The notes under the pieces: generated by a model | Told to the model about the DNA's origin: nothing | The model's database searches: none | Seen by the model: only the letters and a program-made list of their open reading frames with translations | In this document: positions 43,801 to 52,209 of the stretch, piece by piece | How the letters are laid out: every line of letters starts with the position of its first letter | Position numbering within the stretch: position 1 is the stretch's first letter | Assembly: GCA_963747735.1 (NCBI GenBank) | Contig: CAVVGE010000007.1 | Span: forward strand, 186,001-250,000 | Source: AP-15 sp963747735 | GTDB lineage: Bacteria; Pseudomonadota; Alphaproteobacteria; ATCC43930; CGMCC-115725 | DNA: 64,000 nucleotides | Reading direction: 5' to 3' | Made by a program: the position numbers and the translations under genes

Positions 43801-43825
43801 GCCTGCCCCGGCGCAGGCCGGGGTC
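43801..43825. repeat. Palindromic repeat, family B variant, 5' of the IS110-like gene
   Basis: GCCTGCCCCGGCGCAGGCCG and GGGTC: an inverted repeat CCCCGGC/GCCGGGG. It lies between the N-terminal IS701-like fragment and the IS110-like start. With the copy at 42289 it flanks the IS110-like element. Confidence 0.65.
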
Positions 43826-44088
43826 ATTCGACTCTTGCCCAGCATCGCGGCGTCCGACCACGGCGCGTTGCCAACAAAATGAAGCAACGATTGATGCTTC
43901 GCGGCGACCCGGGCCGGCGCTGTCACGGCCGCCATCGGTTCGACGCTCTTGCGCTCAATCGGCAGCAACAGCCCCAGGCAGTAATCATGCATCGGCTGCT
44001 GTCGATCGGCATGGCCCAACACCACACCGAGCGCCTCGACATAGCCCGCAAATCGCGCTTCACTCCCCGCACTCGATCCGCCGTCCAT
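43826..44088 (-). pseudogene. IS701-like transposase, N-terminal fragment
   Basis: From MDGGSSAGSEARFAGYVEAL at 44088 the frame reads GVVLGHADRQQPMHDYCLGL, LLPIERKSVEPMAAVTAPA and HFVGNAPWSDAAML, the classic start of IS701-type transposases, then leaves the family at a palindromic repeat. Its continuation is at 42289-41718. The gap of about 1.5 kb is filled by the IS110-like element, so an element of one family has been split by another. Confidence 0.7.
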
Positions 44089-44281
44089 TCCGGTCCCCCG
44101 ATCCGGATGAAGATAGACCTAAATACCACATCTTGCGGTTGCCAGCCTAGATAAATACACGATCTCGAATTTTGTGACTCAGTAAGACTAAGCGAGGCTC
44201 GCGGCATCGCCGGCGTCGAGGCCGATCCGCGCGCGACCCTGGCCTCGTCGGCGACCTGACAAGAAGCTTTGGCGGTCCCGG

Positions 44282-45298
44282 CTATGCCATCGTCAGCACC
44301 ATTCGGAAGCGGGCGTCGCCGCGCATCATTCGCGCATAGGCCTCGGGCGCCTGGGCGAGCGGCATGGTTTCGATCATCGGGCGCACCCCCGAAAGCGCGC
44401 TGAAGGCGAGCGTGTCTTGCGAGTCGATCGCGGCACCGGCGGCGTGGCCGACGACGCTGCGGCTGGCGCCGATCAGCTGCAATGGCGAAATCTCGATCGG
44501 CTCGGCATCGACCCCGATCACGATCAGCCGGCCGCGCACCGCGAGCCCGTCGATCACCGGCGTCATCGCCTTGGCGCTGCCGACCGTCGCGAGCACGGCG
44601 CGCGCGCCGCCGAGACGGTTGAGCGCCGCCGCCACGTCCTCGGCCGCGCTGTCGATAAAGTGGTGCGCGCCGAGCTGGCGGGACAGCGCCTCCTTGTCGG
44701 CGCCGCGCGCGATCGCGACGGTGCGAAAGCCGAGCTTGTTGGCGAACTGCACCCCGAGATGGCCGAGGCCGCCGATCCCGAGGATCGCGACCACATCGCC
44801 CGGCAACGCCCCGCTGTGGCGCAGCGCGTTGAAGGTCGTGACACCGGCGCAGAGCAAAGGCGCGGCCTCGGCGCCGGCAAGCTCGTCCGGGATCGCGGCG
44901 AGCGCATGCGCGGGGGCCACCAGCGCCTCGGCGTAGCCGCCATCATACGAGATGCCGGGGATCCTGAGGTTGCGGCAGTCGATCAGCCAGCCGCGCCGGC
45001 ACGGCTCGCAATATCCGCAATGCCCGCCAAACCAGCCGACGCCGACCCGCTGCCCGGCGCGCCAGCCGACGACACCCGGGCCGATCGCGTCGATCACCCC
45101 GGCGATCTCGTGCCCCGGGATGCGCGGGAAGACGAGGCCGGGCCACTGCCCTTCGACGGTCAGGCTGTCGCTGTGGCACACGCCGCACGCCTCGACCCGG
45201 ACGCGGACCTCGCCCCGCGCCGGCTCGGGCATATCGCGCTCGACGGGTTCCAGCGGCCCGCCAGCCCGCGCGATCTGCATCGCCCGCATCTTTGCCAT
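44282..45298 (-). CDS. Zinc-dependent alcohol dehydrogenase
   Basis: 338 residues from the ATG at 45298 (GAGGAGGCGGCG upstream). Medium-chain dehydrogenase with catalytic zinc ligands CGVCHSDS and GHEIAGVI, the structural zinc cluster HCGYCEPCRRGWLIDC, and nucleotide-binding ILGIGGLGHLGVQFAN. It oxidises alcohols or reduces aldehydes with NAD(P). The catalytic and structural zinc sites are complete, which resembles the AdhP group. It is divergent from the nucleoside phosphorylase operon. Confidence 0.88.
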   Translation of the reverse strand: MAKMRAMQIARAGGPLEPVERDMPEPARGEVRVRVEACGVCHSDSLTVEGQWPGLVFPRIPGHEIAGVIDAIGPGVVGWRAGQRVGVGWFGGHCGYCEPCRRGWLIDCRNLRIPGISYDGGYAEALVAPAHALAAIPDELAGAEAAPLLCAGVTTFNALRHSGALPGDVVAILGIGGLGHLGVQFANKLGFRTVAIARGADKEALSRQLGAHHFIDSAAEDVAAALNRLGGARAVLATVGSAKAMTPVIDGLAVRGRLIVIGVDAEPIEISPLQLIGASRSVVGHAAGAAIDSQDTLAFSALSGVRPMIETMPLAQAPEAYARMMRGDARFRMVLTMA

Positions 45299-45547
45299 CG
45301 CCGCCTCCTCGCCAGGCGCATAAATGCCGCGCCAAGGTGCTTGCCAGCCGGATGTCGGAAGAAATTCGATAAAAAGATAGAGGCGCATCGAGCCAGCCGC
45401 AACGACCGGGTCCGGGTGTGTGGCTCATTCGTGATCTGTCCGGTTTTGGAACTGCTCGAAAGGGGGGCGGCGATTTGATCCGGGTTTGCCAAAGAACGGC
45501 ACGCAGCGGCTTGACGCGCCCGACATACTTGCCGGACAAGCCTCGGC

Positions 45548-46360
45548 ATGGACGAGAACGGCGATTGGCGCGGCCTGCCGCCGATCCTTGGCGGCAAGGA
45601 TCATGCGGCGCCGTCGGTCTTCGAGCCGGGGAACCTGCTGCGCGAGGCACGGCGGCAAAAGGGCCTGCCCTCGGCCGAGGTCCCGCAGATTTGCCTGCTC
45701 GACCCTGATGGCGACATTTTGCGGGCGCTGCGCCGCGCCGGCCGCGCCGAGCCGTCGCCCGGCTGGGCCTGCTATCACACCGAGCTCTACGAATTCGAGC
45801 ATCAGGGCATCCGCTTTGGCGTGATCGGCTGCGCGGTCGGCGCCGCCTTTGCCGTGCTGGTCGCCGAGCAGCTCTTTGCTTGCGGCTGCCGGCTGCTCGT
45901 CAGCATCACCTCGGCGGGGCAGATCGTCGATCGCGGCCCGCCGCCCTATTTTGTCGTGATCGACCGCGCGCTGCGCGACGAAGGCACCAGCTACCATTAC
46001 CTGCCGCCGGCTGATTTTGCCGAGGCCGACCCGGCGCTCGTAAGCTGCGCGGTCGAAGCGCTGGCCGCCGCCGGCCAACCGGCTTGCCGAGGTGCGAGCT
46101 GGACCACCGACGCGCCGTTTCGAGAAACTGCCGCAGCGATCGAAGCGGCGCGGGCGCGCGGCATTCTCGCGGTCGAGATGGAGGCGGCGGCACTCTACGC
46201 CTTCGCCCGAGCGCGACAAAAGCCGGTGCTCTGCATCGCCCATGTCACCAACCAGATGGCGGTCGAGGGGGGCGATTTCGAAAAGGGCGAGGCCGCCGGG
46301 GCCAGGGCCTCGCTCGCGGTCGTCGCCGCCGTCGCCAGCGCCTGGCTCGCCCGCCGGTGA
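45548..46360 (+). CDS. Purine/uridine nucleoside phosphorylase family protein
   Basis: 270 residues: AAFAVLVAEQLFACGCRLLV, SITSAGQIVD, VSWT-like SWTTDAPFRETAAAIEAARA, and GILAVEMEAAALYAFA, which is the nucleoside-binding E-M-E signature. It splits a nucleoside with phosphate to free base and ribose 1-phosphate. The base specificity is unclear. The stop overlaps the following gene as GTGA, making it the first gene of a long coupled operon that encodes glycosyltransferases and a radical SAM enzyme. Confidence 0.82.
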   Translation: MDENGDWRGLPPILGGKDHAAPSVFEPGNLLREARRQKGLPSAEVPQICLLDPDGDILRALRRAGRAEPSPGWACYHTELYEFEHQGIRFGVIGCAVGAAFAVLVAEQLFACGCRLLVSITSAGQIVDRGPPPYFVVIDRALRDEGTSYHYLPPADFAEADPALVSCAVEALAAAGQPACRGASWTTDAPFRETAAAIEAARARGILAVEMEAAALYAFARARQKPVLCIAHVTNQMAVEGGDFEKGEAAGARASLAVVAAVASAWLARR

Positions 46361-47064
46361 CGCAATCTCTCGCCGGCCGCTGCGCGGTCGCGGTCATGGC
46401 CAAGGCGCCGCGCCGGGGCGAAGTCAAGACCCGCCTGGTGCCACCGCTGACGCCGGCGGAAGCCGCGGCGCTGAGCGGCGCCTTTCTTCGCGATGCCGCG
46501 GAAAACATTCTCACCGCCGCCGAGACCGCGGCGATCGACGGCTGGGTCGCCTATTCGCCGCCCGGCTCGGAGGCGGTGTTCGAGGCGCTGCTGCCGCGCG
46601 GCATCAGGCTCCTGCCGTCGCGCCGCCCGGGCCTCGCCGCGAGCCTCCTCGATGCGGCCGATGACTTGCTCGCTACCGGCTATGGGGGCGCCTGTCTCGT
46701 CAACAACGACAGCCCGACCCTGCCGACCGCGGCAATCGGCGCGGCGGCGCGCGCGCTCGCCGCTCCAGGCGACCGTGCCGTGCTCGGCCCTGCCGCCGAT
46801 GGCGGCTATTACCTGATCGGCTTGAAGCGGCTGCATCGGCGCCTGTTCGAGGACATCGATTGGAGCACCGAGCGCGTGTTGCGGCAGACCCTCGACCGCG
46901 CCGCCGAGATCGGGCTGGCCACCGTTATGTTGCCGGTCTGGTACGACGTCGACGATCTTGCATCGCTGCGCCGGCTGATCGCCGAAATCGCCGCCGCCGA
47001 TGGCACGGGCTACCCGGCCCCGCATACCGCGGCGGTGCTGCGCGGGCTCGCCGAGCGCCTGTGA
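46357..47064 (+). CDS. DUF2064/TIGR04282-type glycosyltransferase
   Basis: 235 residues from a GTG at 46357. The fold is a nucleotidyl-sugar transferase (VAVMAKAPRRGEVKTRLVPP; LVNNDSPTLPTAAI; GPAADGGYYLIGLKRLHRRL) as in a family named for its link with radical SAM enzymes and sometimes annotated as arsenosugar-related. The D-S-P motif takes the place of a D-x-D metal site. It probably handles an activated sugar or similar nucleotide-linked substrate. It overlaps both neighbours by GTGA junctions. Confidence 0.75.
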   Translation: MTQSLAGRCAVAVMAKAPRRGEVKTRLVPPLTPAEAAALSGAFLRDAAENILTAAETAAIDGWVAYSPPGSEAVFEALLPRGIRLLPSRRPGLAASLLDAADDLLATGYGGACLVNNDSPTLPTAAIGAAARALAAPGDRAVLGPAADGGYYLIGLKRLHRRLFEDIDWSTERVLRQTLDRAAEIGLATVMLPVWYDVDDLASLRRLIAEIAAADGTGYPAPHTAAVLRGLAERL

Positions 47065-48392
47065 ACGGCTGGCGTTTTCCTGCGCTCGCCGGGACGGGTC
47101 TCGCTCTACTCGCGCTGACCGGCTGGGGCCTCGCGGCGCAGCGGCAGCACGACACCCACGCCTTTGTCGCGATCGCGCTGGCGCAAGGGGCGGTCTACCT
47201 CTCCGCGCTCGGGCTGGCGTGGCGCTGCCCCCGGCCATGGCGGGCCGCCGCCCTGATCCTCGGCGTCGCGGCGGCGATGCGCATCGCCGTCATCGCCTCC
47301 CCACCCTATCTGTCGAGCGACATCTATCGCTATGTCTGGGATGGGCGCGTCATCGCCGCCGGGGTCAACCCCTACCGCTACATCCCGGCCGACCCGCACC
47401 TCGCCGCGCTGCGCGATCCGGCGGTCTACCCCAACATCAACCGCGCCAATTATGCGCGCACGATCTATCCGCCCGCGGCCGAAGCAATCTTTTTCGCGGT
47501 GACGCGGATCAGCGACAGCCCGGCCGCAATCAAGGCGGCGATGGTGGCTTTCGAGGCGATCGCGGTCTTTTTGCTGCTGCGCCTGCTCGCCTTGTCGGGG
47601 CTGCCGCCGACCCGGATCGCGATCTACGCGTGGCACCCGCTGCCATTATGGGAATTCGCCGGCAGCGGGCACATCGACGCCGCGATCGTCATGCTCGTCG
47701 CCTTGGCGCTATGGAGCCGGCGCCGTCGGCCGCAGAGCTTTTTCGCCGGCCTCGCGCTGGCTGGCGCCACCCTGGTCAAATTTTATCCGGCGGTGATCCT
47801 GCCGGCGTTGTGGCAGCGCCGCGACTGGCGCATGCCGGCGGTCTTTGCCGTCGCGATAATCCTCGCCTATCTGCCCTTTGCCGGGGTTGGCCGGCGGGTG
47901 CTCGGCTTCCTGCCGCATTACCTGGCCGAGCAGGGCTTTACCGGCAGAGGCTCTGGGTTTTACTTGTGGGACTTGGCGAGCTCGGTCTTGCCCGCCGGCC
48001 TATCGGCAAACGCCTATCTGGCGGCGGCGGCGGCGTTGCTCGCGGCGCTCGCCGGCTTTGTCGCGCTGCGACGGCCGATGCCGGACGGCGACATGCGCGG
48101 GGCGGCATTGCTCGCCGCGGCTTTCACCTTGCTGTTGTCGCCGCATTACCCGTGGTATTTCGCCTGGCTCGTCGTGCTCGCCTGCCTTCTCCCATCGGCG
48201 GCGCTGGTGTGGTTGACCTTGGCGAGCTTCCTCCTCTATCTGGTGCCGGTCTGGCCGCAATTGATGCGCGGCCGGTCGTGGCTCTTTGTTCAATCGGCGC
48301 TTTATTTGCCGTTTTTGCTGCTGGCCGCCGGTGAATTGTGGCGCCGCCGGCGCAAGGGAGAAGCGCCCTATGGCGAGCGAGCGGCCGGCTGA
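47061..48392 (+). CDS. Polytopic glycosyltransferase (GT87/mannosyltransferase-like)
   Basis: 443 residues from a GTG at 47061 with about eleven membrane helices. Conserved blocks are DIYRYVWDGRVIAAGVNPYR, IYPPAAEAIFFAVTRI, GSGHIDAAIVMLVALALWSR and LVKFYPAVILPAL. These are typical of membrane mannosyl/alpha-1,2-type enzymes that use polyprenyl-phosphate sugars on the periplasmic side. The start overlaps the preceding stop (GTGA), and the next gene begins 23 bases before its end. Confidence 0.78.
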   Translation: MNGWRFPALAGTGLALLALTGWGLAAQRQHDTHAFVAIALAQGAVYLSALGLAWRCPRPWRAAALILGVAAAMRIAVIASPPYLSSDIYRYVWDGRVIAAGVNPYRYIPADPHLAALRDPAVYPNINRANYARTIYPPAAEAIFFAVTRISDSPAAIKAAMVAFEAIAVFLLLRLLALSGLPPTRIAIYAWHPLPLWEFAGSGHIDAAIVMLVALALWSRRRRPQSFFAGLALAGATLVKFYPAVILPALWQRRDWRMPAVFAVAIILAYLPFAGVGRRVLGFLPHYLAEQGFTGRGSGFYLWDLASSVLPAGLSANAYLAAAAALLAALAGFVALRRPMPDGDMRGAALLAAAFTLLLSPHYPWYFAWLVVLACLLPSAALVWLTLASFLLYLVPVWPQLMRGRSWLFVQSALYLPFLLLAAGELWRRRRKGEAPYGERAAG

Positions 48393-49431
48393 TGCCGATC
48401 CCCGGCGCTATTTCGCGCATATCGCAGCCGAGCGCGGCGCGGTGGCCGAAGCCGAGCCGGTCTGCCTTTATCTGGAGACGACCAATCGCTGCAACCTCTC
48501 ATGCACGACCTGCCCGCGCACCTTCGAGGCGCTGGAGCCGCCGGCCGACATGAGCTGGGAATTGTTTACGCGGATCGTCGATCAGCTGCCGCGCATCGCC
48601 CGCGTCGTCCTGCACGGCGTCGGCGAGCCGATGATGGTGCCGGCGCTGCCGCGCATGATCCGCTACCTGAAGGACCGCGGCACCTACGTTTTGTTCAACA
48701 CCAACGGCACGCTGTTGAGCAAGCGCAAGGGCCGCGAGCTGATCGATAGCGGCCTCGACGAATTGCGCGTCTCGCTCGACGCGGCCGAGCCCAATGCGTT
48801 CAAAGCGGTGCGCGGGCGCGATATGTTTGGCCGCATCCTCGGGAACCTGCGCGCCTTCCGGGCAATCCAGCGCTCGCTCGGGACCGAGGCGCCGCGCGTC
48901 TCGCTGTGGCTGACCGGGCTCAAGGAGACGATCGGCCAGCTCGGCGATTTTGTCCGCCTCGCGCGTGATTTGGACGTGCGCGAGGTTTACCTGCAGCGCC
49001 TCGTCTATTTCCCGGACGGGCAAGGTCTGGCGCGGCCCGACCAGGCCCTCTTCGCCGCCGGCGGCGACCGCGCGGAGGACAGCCTCGTCGGCGAGGCCGA
49101 AGACCTCGCGCGCCGGCTCGGCATCGCGTTTAGCGCCTCCGGTGCGACCGACCCGTCGGCGAGCCTCGCGCCCGATGCCTCGGCGCAGCCCTGGTCGCTC
49201 TGCCGGCGGCCGTGGAGCCTGATGTACATAACCGCGCATGGCCGCGCGCTGCCCTGCTGCATCGCGCCGTTTTCAATGCGCGGCTATGACAGCTTCACGC
49301 TTGGCGACGCCACCCAGGAGACATTGCGCGACATCTGGGGCGGCGCACGATACCGGGCGTTCCGCACCGCGCTTTTGAGCGACGCTCCGCACCCCGCCTG
49401 CGCCGGCTGCGGGTTGCGCTGGAGCCTCTGA
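48370..49431 (+). CDS. Radical SAM/SPASM-type protein
   Basis: 353 residues. Radical SAM cluster motif TNRCNLSCTTCPRTF near residue 41, GVGEPMMVP and FNTNGTLL for SAM binding, and a C-terminal cysteine group (LPCCIAPF; CAGCGLRW), consistent with an auxiliary iron-sulfur cluster. The C-terminal half resembles SPASM enzymes that modify peptides or sugars, but I cannot name the substrate. The start ATG at 48370 lies inside the end of the preceding gene, so the genes are co-translated. Confidence 0.85.
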   Translation: MASERPADADPRRYFAHIAAERGAVAEAEPVCLYLETTNRCNLSCTTCPRTFEALEPPADMSWELFTRIVDQLPRIARVVLHGVGEPMMVPALPRMIRYLKDRGTYVLFNTNGTLLSKRKGRELIDSGLDELRVSLDAAEPNAFKAVRGRDMFGRILGNLRAFRAIQRSLGTEAPRVSLWLTGLKETIGQLGDFVRLARDLDVREVYLQRLVYFPDGQGLARPDQALFAAGGDRAEDSLVGEAEDLARRLGIAFSASGATDPSASLAPDASAQPWSLCRRPWSLMYITAHGRALPCCIAPFSMRGYDSFTLGDATQETLRDIWGGARYRAFRTALLSDAPHPACAGCGLRWSL

Positions 49432-49432
49432 G

Positions 49433-50167
49433 ATGACGCCAGGACACCCGCGGGTCGCAGCGGTGATCCCCACCCTGAACGAGGCCGAGACGATCGCCGG
49501 CGTCATCGCCGCGATCCCGGCGGGTTCGGTCGACGAGGTCATCGTCGTCGATGGCGGCAGCACCGACGGCACCCTCGCCGCGGCCCGGGGCGGCGGCGCG
49601 CAGGTGATTTCCGCCGGCCGCGGCTATGGCCGCGCCTGCCGCGCCGGTGCCGCGGCGGCGGTCGATTGCGACATCGTCGTGTTTCTCGACGGCGACGCCA
49701 GCGACGCCCCGGAGGAGCTCCCGCTGTTGATCGGCCCGATCGCCGCGGGCACGGCGGATTTCGTCGTCGGCTCGCGCACCCGCGGGTCGCGCGCAGCGGG
49801 CAGCATGGCGGCGCATCAGCGGCTCGCCGGCCACGCGATCGGCGCCGTGCTCTATCTCCTCTATGGGGTCCGCTACAGCGATATGGGGCCGATGCGGGCG
49901 ATCCGGCGCGAGGCGCTGGTCCGCCTCGGCATGCGCGAGATGAGCTATGGCTGGAACCTCGAAATGCAGATGCGCGCGGCGCGCGCCGGATTGCGCATCG
50001 TCGAGGTGCCGGTCGCGCACCGCCGCCGCGCCGGGGGCGTCTCGAAAGTCTCGGGCAGCGTTTCCGGCACGATCAAGGCGAGCTCCCGCATCGTGCTGAC
50101 ATTGTGCCGCGTCGCGCTCGAAAGACGGCGGCGGCCGATCCCACGCGCCATGCCGATTCGGAGATGA
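49433..50167 (+). CDS. GT2 family glycosyltransferase
   Basis: 244 residues with VAAVIPTLNEAETIAGVI, VIVVDGGSTDGTLAAA and VVFLDGDASDAPEELPLLI, all motifs of soluble GT2 enzymes. Positively charged C-terminus (ERRRRPIPRAMPIRR) may hold it at the membrane. The start follows the radical SAM stop by 1 base, and the stop overlaps the DoxX-like gene (ATGA). It would add a sugar in the same pathway. Confidence 0.85.
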   Translation: MTPGHPRVAAVIPTLNEAETIAGVIAAIPAGSVDEVIVVDGGSTDGTLAAARGGGAQVISAGRGYGRACRAGAAAAVDCDIVVFLDGDASDAPEELPLLIGPIAAGTADFVVGSRTRGSRAAGSMAAHQRLAGHAIGAVLYLLYGVRYSDMGPMRAIRREALVRLGMREMSYGWNLEMQMRAARAGLRIVEVPVAHRRRAGGVSKVSGSVSGTIKASSRIVLTLCRVALERRRRPIPRAMPIRR

Positions 50168-50796
50168 ATGCGATGGACAACCCGATCCGTGATGTCGTCG
50201 CGTTCCTGACCAAGCCCCTTTGGACGACGGCGGTGTTCTGGCTGCTGCTGATCGCCAGCATCGCCATCGCCTTCTATGCGCTGTCCGCGATCCCCGAGCA
50301 GCGTCGCCCGCGCCATCTCGCGCAATGGGCGTTCCGCTTTCTGATCGGCGCCATGTGGTGGCAGCAGAGCCTGTGGAAATTGCCGCCCTATTACACCGAC
50401 CAGCCGGGCAAGCCGTTCGGCGAGACCGGGCTCGCCCATTGGATGCAGATCATGGGCAAGTCGGCCGCCATCCCGTTGCAGGCGGATTTTGTCAACAACA
50501 CCGTATTGCCCCATTTCTATTGGTTCGCGCCGATCGTCTACGGCCTCGAGGTGGTGACCGGGGCGTCGCTGATGCTCGGCCTTTTTGTGCGCCTCTTCGG
50601 CATCATCGGCGCATTGCAGATCCTCAACCTGTGGCTCGGCCTCTACAATGCCTGGGGCGAATGGCCGTGGACCTATTTCTTTCTCTTGATATTGCAGCTG
50701 GTCTTCGCGCTGCATTGCTATGGCCGCAGCCTCGGCGTCGATGCGATGCTCGCCGCCCGCTGGCGCGGCAATCGGCTGTTCGATCTTCTGGGCTGA
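50164..50796 (+). CDS. DoxX-like membrane protein
   Basis: 210 residues with four or five membrane helices. IGAMWWQQSLWKLPPYYTDQ and YGLEVVTGASLMLGLFVRLF match the DoxX/TQO small-subunit family, with conserved W-x-x-S near the first helix. Members are linked to quinone or thiosulfate redox reactions and membrane protection. Starts ATG at 50164, overlapping the GT2 stop. Confidence 0.72.
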   Translation: MNAMDNPIRDVVAFLTKPLWTTAVFWLLLIASIAIAFYALSAIPEQRRPRHLAQWAFRFLIGAMWWQQSLWKLPPYYTDQPGKPFGETGLAHWMQIMGKSAAIPLQADFVNNTVLPHFYWFAPIVYGLEVVTGASLMLGLFVRLFGIIGALQILNLWLGLYNAWGEWPWTYFFLLILQLVFALHCYGRSLGVDAMLAARWRGNRLFDLLG

Positions 50797-50836
50797 GCGA
50801 TGCCAACAGAAATTCCAAAATGACAGAGGCGCCAAA

Positions 50837-51598
50837 ATGACACAGATCTCGCGGCAGCATTGGTCGGCGGAGCGTTACGCCGAGACCGCGCATTTCGTCC
50901 CGACGCTCGGCGCCGCGGTGCTCGAATTGCTGGCTGCGAAACCCGGTGAGCATATTCTCGACCTCGGCTGCGGCGACGGCGTGCTGAGCCAAAGGATCGC
51001 CGCCGCCGGGGCGAGCGTCGTCGCTGTCGATGCCGCCCCCGACATGGTGGCGGCGGCCAAAGCGCGCGGGCTCGATGCGCGGGTCATGCCCGGCCAGAGC
51101 CTCGCTTTCGACGGCGAGTTCGACGCGGTCTTTTCAAACGCGGCACTCCATTGGATGCGGCCGCCCGAGGCCGTGCTCGCCGGCGTGCACCGGGGGCTGA
51201 AGCCGGGCGGCCGCTTTGTCGCCGAGATGGGCGGCCACAACAACACCGCGGCGATCATGGTGGCGATGGCCGCGGTCCTCTCGCGGCGCGGGCTCGACGC
51301 GCTCCGGCTGAGCCCGTGGTGGTTCCCGTCGGCCGCGGCCTATCGCGCCAAGCTCGAAGCCGCCGGCTTCAGCGTCGCCGAAATCCGCATCGTGCCGCGC
51401 CCGACGCCGCTGCCGAGCGGGATCGAGGCTTGGCTCGACGCCTTTGCCGAGGATCTCCTCGGCGCCTTGCCCGAGCCCGACCGGCTGCCGGCGCGCGGCG
51501 AGATCGCCGACCTGTTGCGTCCGGTGCTGATGGACGAGACGGGGATGTGGATCGCTGATTATGTCCGGCTGCGCTTTCGCGCAATCCGCGAAGGCTGA
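50837..51598 (+). CDS. Class I SAM-dependent methyltransferase
   Basis: 253 residues from the ATG at 50837. Motif I is ILDLGCGDGVLSQRIAAAGA, motif II-like VVAVDAAPDMV, and FDAVFSNAALHWM completes the SAM site. The C-terminus resembles trans-aconitate or ubiquinone-type methyltransferases. It lies 40 bases after the DoxX-like stop and may be the last gene of the preceding operon. Confidence 0.82.
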   Translation: MTQISRQHWSAERYAETAHFVPTLGAAVLELLAAKPGEHILDLGCGDGVLSQRIAAAGASVVAVDAAPDMVAAAKARGLDARVMPGQSLAFDGEFDAVFSNAALHWMRPPEAVLAGVHRGLKPGGRFVAEMGGHNNTAAIMVAMAAVLSRRGLDALRLSPWWFPSAAAYRAKLEAAGFSVAEIRIVPRPTPLPSGIEAWLDAFAEDLLGALPEPDRLPARGEIADLLRPVLMDETGMWIADYVRLRFRAIREG

Positions 51599-51695
51599 GC
51601 CGGCCACCCTCCGGAACCCGGCTGGATTCGCCGCTGTTGGCGACGCATGCGCACTTCGAGCGGAAGGCGCTGCAACCAATCGGAGGATCGAACCC

Positions 51696-52208
51696 TTGTC
51701 CAGAACCAGCATTACCGCCGCCGTCACCGCGCTGCTGCTGTCCGCCTCGCCTGTCGCCTTCGCGCAAACCGTCACGCCCCAGCACGAAGCGACCACGGCA
51801 GCGCCGTCGGATCGGGCAACCGCGACAGAGGCTGCGCCGGTTGCCGAGATGATCCAGCCGGACCAGGTCCGCGCGAGCAAGATGATCGGCAGCACCGTCT
51901 ATGATGTGCAAAACCGCGACATCGGCAAAGTTAGCGACATCGTCCTCGACCGCGATGGGAAAGTCGCGGCGGTGGTCGTCGATGTCGGCAGCTTTCTCGG
52001 CATGGGCGGCAAGAACGTCGCCGTGCGTCTCGGCGACATCAAGACCGACAACAATCGCCTGACCCTCGACATGACCAAGGAAAAGCTGCAGCAGGCGAAC
52101 AATTACGAGCTCGAAAACAAGGAAACCGGGGCCGGCTCCTCAACCTCGCCGGTCCATGGCGGCCATCTCGGCTCGGGCGCCGGCGGCGACACCGCACCGC
52201 GCCACTAG
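51696..52208 (+). CDS. Exported PRC-barrel protein
   Basis: 170 residues from a TTG at 51696 (CGGAGGATC upstream). A signal peptide (TAAVTALLLSASPVAFAQ) is followed by a PRC-barrel: MIGSTVYDVQNRDIGKVSDI, VLDRDGKVAAVVVDVGSFLG and KNVAVRLGDI. The tail is Ser/Gly/His-rich. PRC-barrel proteins of this exported type are common in alphaproteobacteria, usually with stress links. A longer start exists but would put the signal peptide internally. Confidence 0.78.
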   Translation: MSRTSITAAVTALLLSASPVAFAQTVTPQHEATTAAPSDRATATEAAPVAEMIQPDQVRASKMIGSTVYDVQNRDIGKVSDIVLDRDGKVAAVVVDVGSFLGMGGKNVAVRLGDIKTDNNRLTLDMTKEKLQQANNYELENKETGAGSSTSPVHGGHLGSGAGGDTAPRH

Positions 52209-52209
52209 G

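Noticed and set aside
48370..49431. Naming the radical SAM protein as the arsenosugar enzyme ArsS
   Set aside because: It has a SPASM-type C-terminus and no feature of that shorter family; the neighbouring DUF2064 gene name alone is not evidence.
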